16,679 nucleotides of DNA from CAYLHB01 sp041908795. Lineage in GTDB: Bacteria > Patescibacteriota > Minisyncoccia > Phycocordibacterales > UBA12088. Below the pieces are notes generated by a model. It did not search any database and was not told where the DNA came from. It saw only the letters and a program-made list of their open reading frames with translations. How positions within the stretch are numbered: position 1 is the stretch's first letter; every line of letters starts with the position of its first letter. Both the position numbers and the translations under genes were made by a program. Below are positions 1 through 5,852 of this stretch, one piece after another. The stretch spans positions 1 through 16,679 of the forward strand of contig JAYRER010000001.1 in assembly GCA_041908795.1 (NCBI GenBank), given 5' to 3'.

Positions 1-5
1 CAGTA

Positions 6-23
6 CGCAACTTGCAAGTTGCG
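6..23. repeat. 18-bp perfect palindrome
   Basis: CGCAACTTGCAAGTTGCG is identical to its reverse complement over all 18 bases. It lies at the window edge in non-coding DNA, close to a second imperfect inverted repeat (arms CGTACC at 31-36 and GGTACG at 47-52). It could be a dimeric-regulator operator or a recombination site; nothing in the window tells which. Confidence 0.6.
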
Positions 24-50
24 ATTTTGACGTACCCAAGTAGTTTGGTA

Positions 51-66
51 CGCGGTAAGGGATTCG
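51..66. repeat. Second copy of the tRNA-Val 3' end (16-bp direct repeat, copy 1)
   Basis: CGCGGTAAGGGATTCG at 51-66 is identical to 229-244, which is the acceptor/T-arm 3' part of the tRNA-Val gene seen on the plus strand. The two copies are 178 bp apart. Tyrosine integrases often use a tRNA 3' end as attachment site and leave such a duplication. The intervening 162 bp is too short for an integrase gene, so this would be a remnant or a miniature element. A chance or repair-generated duplication is also possible. Confidence 0.6.
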
Positions 67-226
67 GTCACTCTCGCGGGCCTCACATCGCCCTCGTTAC
101 GGCCTCGCTCGCTCGACCCCCACTCGCGCCGTGGCCTCCGGCCAGCTTCGCCGGCGCTCGGTTCTCACCCCTCACCACGTCAAAACAACAGTCGCTCCAT
201 GCGTCGCATGTCGCTCGGTTGTTTTG
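67..226. other. GC-rich structured non-coding region downstream of tRNA-Val
   Basis: No convincing gene is seen here; the short open frames are artefacts of GC-rich DNA and of reading through the tRNA. The stretch contains a hairpin TGGCC-TCC-GGCCA inside outer arms GCGCCG/CGGCGC (about 126-160), several CGAGCG-type motifs, and the arms CAAAACAAC (181-189) and GTTGTTTTG (218-226) around an inner CATGCG-T-CGCATG. Transcription of the minus-strand tRNA would run straight into this last structure, which may help end or process the transcript. Confidence 0.5.
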
Positions 227-299
227 TGCGCGGTAAGGGATTCGAACCCCTGGCCTTTCCCACGTCAAGGGAACGCTCTACCAACTGAGCTAACCGCGC
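227..299 (-). tRNA. tRNA-Val (anticodon GAC)
   Basis: Read on the minus strand this 73-nt sequence folds as a full cloverleaf. The acceptor stem is GCGCGGT/ACCGCGC, the D-arm is GCTC..GAGC with the AGTTGGTA loop, the anticodon stem is TTCCC/GGGAA with loop TTGACGT (anticodon GAC), and the T-arm is AGGGG-TTCGAAT-CCCTT. The discriminator base is A. The CCA end is not encoded (CAA follows), so a CCA-adding enzyme is required. A -35/-10 pair TTGAAC-17-TAGTAT upstream (minus strand, -10 at 315-310) overlaps the -10 of the divergent tsaC gene. Confidence 0.95.
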
Positions 300-342
300 G
301 ACAGCTTGCATACTAGCGTGTTTTGAGCTACGGTTCAACGCC

Positions 343-990
343 ATGGAGCAACTGTCCGTTCATTCACCGAACGTTGTGCAAAAAGCCACAGAAGCACTTG
401 TACAGGGTGGAGTCATACTACATCCAACAGACACCGTCTACGGTTTAGGTGCGGATGCGCTGTCGGAAGAAGCAGTTTCTCGTATTCGCACACTCAAGGG
501 GGTACCGAATAAACATCCATTTCTTATGGTGATGGCTGACTATACAATGCTTGAAGAGTATGCCGAACTAAGCGATGTTGCACGAGTATTTTTTACACAT
601 TTTTTACCTGGACCGCTCTCCCTTATAGTCAAAGCACGAGACGCCACACGTCTTCCCGGAACTCAAAATGGCACCATAGGCGTTCGAATACCTGATCATC
701 CTTTCTGTCTTTCGGTGGCTCGTTCACTGGGACGACCGTACATTACAACGAGCGCAAATGTACACGGCGTACCGCCATGTGAGACAGCAGACGCGGTGGC
801 AATTTCACTTACACCAAGACCTGGAGAGCTCGCATTGTGTGTCGATGGAGGGACATCGAGCGGAACACAACCTTCAACCATTGTTGATGTGAGCTTAGGA
901 AAGGCAGTGATAGTGCGTGAAGGAGCGGTGCCACGTAGCGCAATTGACGCTGTTCTTCGCTACACACAGGAACTATCCATTGTTCTTTAA
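343..990 (+). CDS. tsaC: L-threonylcarbamoyladenylate synthase (TsaC/Sua5/YrdC family)
   Basis: The family makes threonylcarbamoyl-AMP from threonine, bicarbonate and ATP, the first step of t6A37 modification in tRNAs reading ANN codons, in the cytoplasm. The 215 residues form one YrdC domain: PTDTVYGLG (28-36), PGPLSLIVKA (89-98), IGVRIPDHP (112-120), the nucleotide-site TTSAN (135-139) and PSTIVDVS (177-184). It is of TsaC length and lacks the extra C-terminal Sua5 domain. Of the conserved K-R-S-N set, Lys52, Ser137 and Asn139 are present, but the arginine of K-x-R is Val54 (KGVP). The start is the first ATG. No clear Shine-Dalgarno is seen, and a possible -10 CATACT lies at 309-314. The amylase gene follows after 14 bp. 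YciO-like relatives of unknown function are the main alternative, because of the lost arginine. Confidence 0.88.
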   Translation: MEQLSVHSPNVVQKATEALVQGGVILHPTDTVYGLGADALSEEAVSRIRTLKGVPNKHPFLMVMADYTMLEEYAELSDVARVFFTHFLPGPLSLIVKARDATRLPGTQNGTIGVRIPDHPFCLSVARSLGRPYITTSANVHGVPPCETADAVAISLTPRPGELALCVDGGTSSGTQPSTIVDVSLGKAVIVREGAVPRSAIDAVLRYTQELSIVL

Positions 991-1004
991 CGAGGCATGT
1001 TACA

Positions 1005-2750
1005 GTGGTATACATGGTTCCCATGTTACCGCGCTCTGTCCATGGACTCGACCTCACACCATCAGGTGAGATGTTTCCGTCTCCCGCGGACTGGCGAGAC
1101 CAGTTCATCTATTTTTTGTTGGTTGACAGATTTGACGACAATCTTGAACATCCACCATACAATCCCTCCATGCCGCCACGAGCGGAAAATGCCTACAAAA
1201 CAATTGGTTCAGTTTTTCAGGGAGGCAACCTTAGGGGCGTAACACGTAAGCTTGACTACCTTAAACGGATGGGGGTTACAGCTGTGTGGCTTTCCCCTGT
1301 GCTAAAGAACAGACTTGATGATCCTTATAGTTACCATGGCTATGGCGTGCAAGATTTTCTCGCCATAGATCCACGCTTTGGTACAAAAGAAGACCTTAAG
1401 GAGTTAACCAAAAAAGCACACGAGCTCGGTATATATGTAATTTTGGACATCATCGTTAACCACACCGGTAATAATTGGGCGTATGAGAATGATGATGAAA
1501 GGTTATACCGCCACGATGGAAAACCATACACTTTTGGTTTCTGGAGAGCGAAAAACGCTCCCGGCTTTTTTGAAAATGATGATGCGGTCTGGCCGGCCGA
1601 ACTACAAAGTCCTGAGTGTTACAAGCGACGCGGACAAATAGTCAACTGGTTTAACCAAGAGGAGTCCGAGAACGGAGATTTCACCAATTTCAAGGAGTTG
1701 GATTTGCAAAGTGGCTTGGTCTTGGAAACACTCAAGGCGGTTTATAAGTATTGGATTGTTCAAGCTGATTTAGATGGTTACCGCATAGATACGGTCAAAC
1801 ACATGGAGGACAATGTACTTTCAGCATTCTGCAGTTCCATTAAGGAGTTTGCGCAGTCGGTAGGTAAGAAAAATTTTTTTATATTCGGTGAAGTGGTCTC
1901 CGACGATACAACCCTTCGAAGATATGTCGGTCCTCGCACTATGGGGGAGGAAAAAGCGCACGCGCTCGATGCGTGCCTCGATTTTCCCCTGTACTTTGTG
2001 CTTGAAGAAGTGCTCAAGGGTGTTGCCAGTCCTCAATTACTTCGAGATCGCTATGAGAGACTCAAACAGCTCTACTCTACCTCGGACGCAAGTGAGTACT
2101 TTGTCACATTTGTCGATAATCATGACCAAATGGCCCGTCCCTACCGAAGGTTTCTTCATGGGGCTGACGATCCACTTCGAGCCCTCCTTGCAATAGGGTA
2201 CCTACTCACCACTCCCGGTATACCAAGTATCTACTATGGAACAGAACAAGGCTTTGATGGTGCCGCGCCTCCAGGTCCTTTTCATGACAGCGCAATTCGT
2301 GAGTGTATGTTTGGTGGGACATGGGGCGCGTTTCAAAGTGAGGGTATGCACTTCTTCAACCCCTACCACCAGCTCTACCTCGGCATTGGGGTAATAGCCG
2401 AGGCGCGTAAGCGTGAGACCGCTCTTCGCTATGGACGCATGTACTTTCGAGAAATTTCAGAGGATGGTCACTCATTCTCTTTTCCTGCGCTGGGATGGGG
2501 GTACATCGCGTTCTCGCGACTCCATGATGATAATGAAGTGGTGGTCGCACTTAATGTCTCACCACACGAGAGCAGATTCTTTATTACGGTCGATTGGGCC
2601 CTCTCTCCTCCGGGCACGCTTTTTTATAATCTGCTTGAGCCGGAAAATACTCTTCTCGCTGAAGAGCGCGTGGGTCGTTCAGCTGTCGCACTCACGCTTC
2701 CCCCATTCGGTATAGCGCTACTTAAGAATCACGCACCTGCTGTAGCGTGA
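1005..2750 (+). CDS. GH13 family alpha-amylase / alpha-glucosidase-like hydrolase
   Basis: This is a glycoside hydrolase of family 13, retaining enzymes acting on alpha-1,4/1,6-glucans. The TIM barrel carries all four signature regions: I, DIIVNH (148-153); II, GYRIDTVKH with nucleophile Asp262 (258-266); III, FGEV with acid/base Glu296; IV, FVDNHD (369-374). An all-beta C-terminal part follows from about residue 480. No signal peptide is visible, so it probably acts in the cytoplasm, for example on stored or imported glucan. The exact substrate cannot be read from sequence. The start is uncertain: GTG 1005 has a GAGG at 992-995, while an extended -10 (TGGTATACA, 1006-1014) would give a nearly leaderless message starting at ATG 1023 (Met7). 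ATG 1014 is also in frame. The stop codon lies inside a terminator hairpin. Confidence 0.92.
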   Translation: MVYMVPMLPRSVHGLDLTPSGEMFPSPADWRDQFIYFLLVDRFDDNLEHPPYNPSMPPRAENAYKTIGSVFQGGNLRGVTRKLDYLKRMGVTAVWLSPVLKNRLDDPYSYHGYGVQDFLAIDPRFGTKEDLKELTKKAHELGIYVILDIIVNHTGNNWAYENDDERLYRHDGKPYTFGFWRAKNAPGFFENDDAVWPAELQSPECYKRRGQIVNWFNQEESENGDFTNFKELDLQSGLVLETLKAVYKYWIVQADLDGYRIDTVKHMEDNVLSAFCSSIKEFAQSVGKKNFFIFGEVVSDDTTLRRYVGPRTMGEEKAHALDACLDFPLYFVLEEVLKGVASPQLLRDRYERLKQLYSTSDASEYFVTFVDNHDQMARPYRRFLHGADDPLRALLAIGYLLTTPGIPSIYYGTEQGFDGAAPPGPFHDSAIRECMFGGTWGAFQSEGMHFFNPYHQLYLGIGVIAEARKRETALRYGRMYFREISEDGHSFSFPALGWGYIAFSRLHDDNEVVVALNVSPHESRFFITVDWALSPPGTLFYNLLEPENTLLAEERVGRSAVALTLPPFGIALLKNHAPAVA

Positions 2751-2765
2751 TTCTATTGTTTGATT
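2725..2765 (+). terminator. Intrinsic terminator overlapping the amylase stop codon
   Basis: Arms AGAATCACGC (2725-2734) and GCGTGATTCT (2745-2754) pair perfectly over 10 bp around a 10-nt loop, followed by the T-rich ATTGTTTGATT. The TGA stop (2748-2750) is inside the right arm. The facing gene on the minus strand ends at 2911; the 145 bp between shows no gene. Confidence 0.75.
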
Positions 2766-2910
2766 CGCGCACCATGGCTCCTCATCTTTGCACAGGGAAG
2801 CAGGATAACTCAGTGCAAGTGGAAGGTGAAGCTACTGTTCTGTGCTCAGTACCAACTGTTATACGCAATGACTCAATGAAAGCGGGATGGTAGCTACAGA
2901 GTATACAGGT

Positions 2911-3315
2911 CTAGTGGCGCACCACGGGAAGCTCCTCCCACACGCTCGTATACCGAGGCGAGAGTAGTGTGTGACGCGCATCCCACGCATTCGTGTTTCC
3001 CTCAATACCGAAGTGCACCATGTCCGAACCGAACCTGCGGGCGAGTGCGTCGAGTGTTTCCATGAGTGGTACGAGTGGTTGTACCTCGACCCCGAAAAGG
3101 TCGTGGTTGTGCACCGCGCGCTCATCCTGCACATCTCGGACCATGACGCCCGCCTTCGTATAGGAGTAGCCGTCACGGTAGATGCGCGCGAGTACGGCGA
3201 GCGCATGCCGCACAAGGTCGGATGAGCTGTTCGTGTGTGCCGTGAGCGTCTCTCCATCAAAGGCGCTGTACCGCTTGGTGGCGGTATGACGTGAGGTGCT
3301 TATGGTGACGCACAC
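2911..3315 (-). CDS. umuC: UmuC-type polymerase, C-terminal part after the in-frame TAG
   Basis: These 134 codons continue the upstream umuC frame without any shift: TAG at 3318-3316 is followed directly by GTG 3315. The product matches the rest of UmuC: the second half of the little-finger domain, the strand TKAGVMV (54-60), a likely sliding-clamp binding peptide HDLF (71-74), matching the clamp motif region of E. coli UmuC, and the C-terminal LSPRYT (118-123) seen at the end of UmuC. The GTG could act as a restart codon, but no ribosome binding site is evident, and an isolated half little finger is unlikely to fold. It is therefore best read as the 3' part of an interrupted gene. It ends in TAG. 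Confidence 0.8.
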   Translation of the reverse strand: MCVTISTSRHTATKRYSAFDGETLTAHTNSSSDLVRHALAVLARIYRDGYSYTKAGVMVRDVQDERAVHNHDLFGVEVQPLVPLMETLDALARRFGSDMVHFGIEGNTNAWDARHTLLSPRYTSVWEELPVVRH

Positions 3316-4290
3316 CTAGCGTGCAACAACGTGCTCGCGACGAAGCGTCTCGGCCACCTTGCGCGCATGGTAAGCGACCGCGGCGCGCAGTGCGAAGAGG
3401 TCGCGTACGGGTTTCCCAAACGACCGCGAGTGGAGGAGTGTCTTCCTGATTTCCCGGCTCTCACCCACCTGAAAACACATGGTACCTCTAAGCTCATGCA
3501 CGGTGCGCAAACCACATACGCTCATGCGCTTCCGTACCCACGCATCATCCTTGGCGACGAGCTTGCCCGCCGTGTCTATACCAAGTGCTCTAAGCGTAGG
3601 CGCGAGGCGAAAGCCCACGCCCCACACCTCCTCGATGGGGAGATGTTCGAGTGCCCGCGCTCGCGACACTTCGTCCATGAGCACGCACACACCGCGCCCT
3701 GGGCGTGCGTGCGACTCGTGCTCCACCACACCATTGTGTTCTATACCCTCGTGCACACGGCTTACCGGACACCCGTATACAGAGTGTTTGGCGTAGTGGG
3801 TAGCGACCTTTGCCAGTGTCTTGGTCGGTGCGATACCTACCGAAACCGGTATGCCGACTTCGCAAAGAACCGTACCGCGCACTTCCACCCCCCACTCGAC
3901 TGCACGGCGTACGACACCGTGTGGTTCAGGGCGGGGAAGGCGTGAGGCGTCAACGGTGAGGAATGCCTCATCCACGGAATACACCTCCACCTCGTCCGAA
4001 AAGCGCCGCAGGGTGGTCATGACACGACGCGACAGGTCACGGTAGAGATCGAAGTTCGATGAAAACACCGCAACCCCACGCGCATCGCACAGTTCACGTA
4101 CCCTAAAGTACGGCTCGCCCATCTTGAACCCGAGCACTTTCGCCTCGTCGCTCCGCGATATCACACACCCGTCGTTTGAGGAGAGCACGACAACCGGCTT
4201 TCCCACAAGATCAGGTCGAAACAACCTCTCACATGAGACGAAGAAGTTGTTGCAGTCTATGAGGGCGATGGCCGTATTCACACATGCCAT
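3316..4290 (-). CDS. umuC: UmuC-type Y-family DNA polymerase, catalytic part (interrupted by TAG)
   Basis: Y-family translesion polymerases copy damaged templates; UmuC is the catalytic subunit of Pol V. The catalytic core is complete: metal ligands Asp12 (LIDCNN) and Asp107-Glu108 (YSVDEAF), a finger segment SSNDGCVISRS (37-47), the substrate strand VSVGIAPTKTLAK (149-161) and a helix-hairpin-helix (VWGVGFRLAPTLRALGI, 222-238). The steric-gate position is Phe17, where E. coli UmuC has Tyr11. The little finger starts near LHSRSFG (286-292) and is cut at residue 324 by TAG; family similarity continues in the same frame after it. Residues 170-205 form an insertion relative to E. coli UmuC. The ATG start overlaps the upstream gene by 13 nt, suggesting coupled translation. 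As encoded, the product would lack half the little finger and the clamp motif. Confidence 0.88.
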   Translation of the reverse strand: MACVNTAIALIDCNNFFVSCERLFRPDLVGKPVVVLSSNDGCVISRSDEAKVLGFKMGEPYFRVRELCDARGVAVFSSNFDLYRDLSRRVMTTLRRFSDEVEVYSVDEAFLTVDASRLPRPEPHGVVRRAVEWGVEVRGTVLCEVGIPVSVGIAPTKTLAKVATHYAKHSVYGCPVSRVHEGIEHNGVVEHESHARPGRGVCVLMDEVSRARALEHLPIEEVWGVGFRLAPTLRALGIDTAGKLVAKDDAWVRKRMSVCGLRTVHELRGTMCFQVGESREIRKTLLHSRSFGKPVRDLFALRAAVAYHARKVAETLRREHVVAR

Positions 4291-4769
4291 TTAAAGGGCA
4301 GTACCTGACCACCGTGCGAATCCACACATGGCATGCGTACATAGTAGACTCCGGCAAAATCTGACAATGATATATATTCAAATATTTCTAAAGCGTTCTT
4401 GGGGTCTAGCAAAGGGCCGTGTCTTCTATGCAAAATCAACAAAAGATTATTCTGTTCCGCGAACGCGTACTTCATTACTTTTGCTTTATACGCAGAGTGG
4501 ATATCTCTATCATCGGCCATGTAGGAAATAAATGTATTTGGGAAGCGCTCCGCTTCCCTCATGGTTTTTTGTAAGCGGTCTTCCGCGGTTCTTAGTTGAA
4601 GATTGAGCCGAGGATACTTATCGGATGCCGACACTGCAAATGTATCGATGGGACTGCCCTCAACTGTTGTTTTCTCTGGTTCAGAATAGTCGTAAGACTT
4701 TTCCGTGTTTAACCACGAAACAAAATATCTACTCACTTCAAGTTCCTCTTTCTCTTTTTTGTTTGACAT
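4278..4769 (-). CDS. Hypothetical protein, AT-rich orphan upstream of umuC
   Basis: I do not recognise this 163-residue soluble protein. It has a charged start (MSNKKEKEELEVSRYF), no membrane segment, and alternating helices and strands. A pattern of acidic residue, spacer and strand (SPIDTFAVSA at 39-48, then LNLQLRTAED at 55-64) loosely recalls PD-(D/E)xK nuclease cores, but the third position would be Gln rather than Asp/Glu, so I make no functional call. A Shine-Dalgarno AAGG lies 6 nt before the ATG, and a -10 TATAGT is at 4789-4784. The gene is visibly more AT-rich than its neighbours. Its 3' end overlaps the umuC start (ATGGCATGTGTGA shared), so it is probably co-translated with umuC. 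It lies 25 bp after the DUF4395 gene. Confidence 0.8.
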   Translation of the reverse strand: MSNKKEKEELEVSRYFVSWLNTEKSYDYSEPEKTTVEGSPIDTFAVSASDKYPRLNLQLRTAEDRLQKTMREAERFPNTFISYMADDRDIHSAYKAKVMKYAFAEQNNLLLILHRRHGPLLDPKNALEIFEYISLSDFAGVYYVRMPCVDSHGGQVLPFKWHV

Positions 4770-4794
4770 CTATACCTTTAGTTACTATATAGTC

Positions 4795-5364
4795 CTACTC
4801 AATCCCACACACATTCCCTGCGCAGACCGGTTTGTATTCCGGTTGTTTGAGAATACCGAAGGAAAGGAGCCAGCCGTACATTTTGCACCCGACACAGAAG
4901 CCGACCGCGCTCTCAAGCCACATAAAGAGGAGGCACACCGAACAGATAGCGAGGTTTATGAACCCGCGCACGTCGAATACAATGAGGAGCACAACCATGA
5001 CCGTTGAGAGTACGAGCCCGATACTCCACGCAAACCGCTTCTGCACGGCGCCGACATACTCGGGAGTCTGGTTGCGCACCAGGAGCTCGCCGAGCTGTGC
5101 GATGGGCGAGAAGCGGACACCCACCACCACCTTCATGAGGAAGTCGAAAAAGAACAGCGGTACGACAACCTTGAGGTACGTAAAGTCTCCAAGGTAGAAG
5201 CCGTGAAATACGGCAAAGAAGCCGAGTACAAACATAATGCCGGCTCCCGCACGCACCGCACGCTCGTTTAAGACAGGATACGGCGCCGGTTTTCCATAGA
5301 CCGTAAGGCCCGAGATGACCGTCCCGTACCGGAAAAAACCCAATGATCGTAGTGTTGTTTTCAT
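4795..5364 (-). CDS. DUF4395 family integral membrane protein
   Basis: The 189 residues match the DUF4395 pattern: an N-terminal conserved segment with PVLNERAVR (30-38), hydrophobic helices at about 41-57, 62-80, 112-130 and 133-152, the loop GVRFSPIAQLGELL (82-95), and the C-terminal signature ESAVGFCVGCKMY (151-163). Cys157 and Cys160 form a CxxC, and Cys181/Cys186 close to the C-terminus make a second pair. Members of this family are often seen near thiol/sulfur-handling genes, but their biochemical role is not established and no such partner is visible here. A -10 TATAGT (5377-5372) ends 7 nt before the ATG, suggesting a leaderless message from its own promoter. It lies 44 bp after the umuD-like gene. 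It ends in TAG. Confidence 0.85.
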   Translation of the reverse strand: MKTTLRSLGFFRYGTVISGLTVYGKPAPYPVLNERAVRAGAGIMFVLGFFAVFHGFYLGDFTYLKVVVPLFFFDFLMKVVVGVRFSPIAQLGELLVRNQTPEYVGAVQKRFAWSIGLVLSTVMVVLLIVFDVRGFINLAICSVCLLFMWLESAVGFCVGCKMYGWLLSFGILKQPEYKPVCAGNVCGIE

Positions 5365-5377
5365 GGTTGTTACTATA
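5365..5377 (-). promoter_or_regulatory. -10 element giving a likely leaderless start for the DUF4395 gene
   Basis: On the minus strand TATAGT (5377-5372) is followed by AACAACC and then ATG. The spacing places transcription start at about the A of the start codon. No Shine-Dalgarno can fit between. No clear -35 was identified. Confidence 0.5.
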
Positions 5378-5408
5378 CGTCACATGCCCCGACCTCCTCA
5401 AGAGCCCG

Positions 5409-5798
5409 CTAGAGTGCGCGCACAATCGCAATCACCACGCCCCACATACTGACTCCCGCTTGTTCGTCGAGCACGTGGGTTCTGCCCGGCATACCACCTA
5501 CTACCATCTTGGTGCCGCTATGTTCAGTGAAGCGACGTACCGCGAGCTCACCCTCGAGTACCACCAACACGAGCTTGCCAATGCTCGGGGCGACCGCACG
5601 ATCGACCACCAAGAGGTCACCCTTCGTCACCCCGAGTCCGTCCGGATCATCGACCTCTTCACCGACACGGACAAAAAATGTACTCACGGGACGCGCCACC
5701 ACGAGCGCATCGAGCGAGAGGGGTGTGCAGTACGTTGCACCATCTTCTCCCTCAATGGTCGGACATGGCGCGGTGCGCATGAATGAGACGGGTTTCAT
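5409..5798 (-). CDS. umuD: UmuD-like protein (LexA/UmuD S24 fold) without Ser-Lys catalytic dyad
   Basis: The 129 residues align with UmuD throughout its C-terminal domain: SLDALVV..STFFVRV (28-45) matches the region before the UmuD nucleophile, KGDLLVVDRAV (59-69) matches DGDLLIVDSAI, GELAVRRF (83-90) matches GEFTVKKL, and WGVVIAIVRAL (119-129) matches the UmuD C-terminus. The expected GDSM nucleophile motif is replaced by GEEVDDPDG (46-54), and the general-base lysine (Lys97 in E. coli) by Arg88. Self-cleavage by the usual dyad should therefore be impossible. The N-terminal arm is short and has no clear Cys/Ala-Gly cleavage pair. The gene lies in the same block as umuC, so a Pol V accessory role is inferred. 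It could also be a decaying copy. It starts at the first ATG, 54 bp after the nuclease gene. Confidence 0.85.
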   Translation of the reverse strand: MKPVSFMRTAPCPTIEGEDGATYCTPLSLDALVVARPVSTFFVRVGEEVDDPDGLGVTKGDLLVVDRAVAPSIGKLVLVVLEGELAVRRFTEHSGTKMVVGGMPGRTHVLDEQAGVSMWGVVIAIVRAL

Positions 5799-5852
5799 AC
5801 TTGTTGTACCTGTAGCATGTGAGGTGTGTGTCGAACACAGTCGCCCATTGTG

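Noticed and set aside
83..316. Short proteins over the tRNA-Val gene
   Set aside because: These frames read through the tRNA and the GC-rich repeat. There is no start signal and no protein-like pattern.
3313..3321. Genome-wide reassignment of TAG to an amino acid
   Set aside because: TAG closes several intact genes in the window (lexA, umuD-like, DUF4395, 70-aa and 135-aa proteins), RF1 is encoded, and no other gene contains an internal TAG.
2859..3945. Long open frames on both strands over the umuC region
   Set aside because: They are shadows caused by the GC-rich third positions of umuC. Only the minus-strand frame gives a recognisable family with catalytic motifs.
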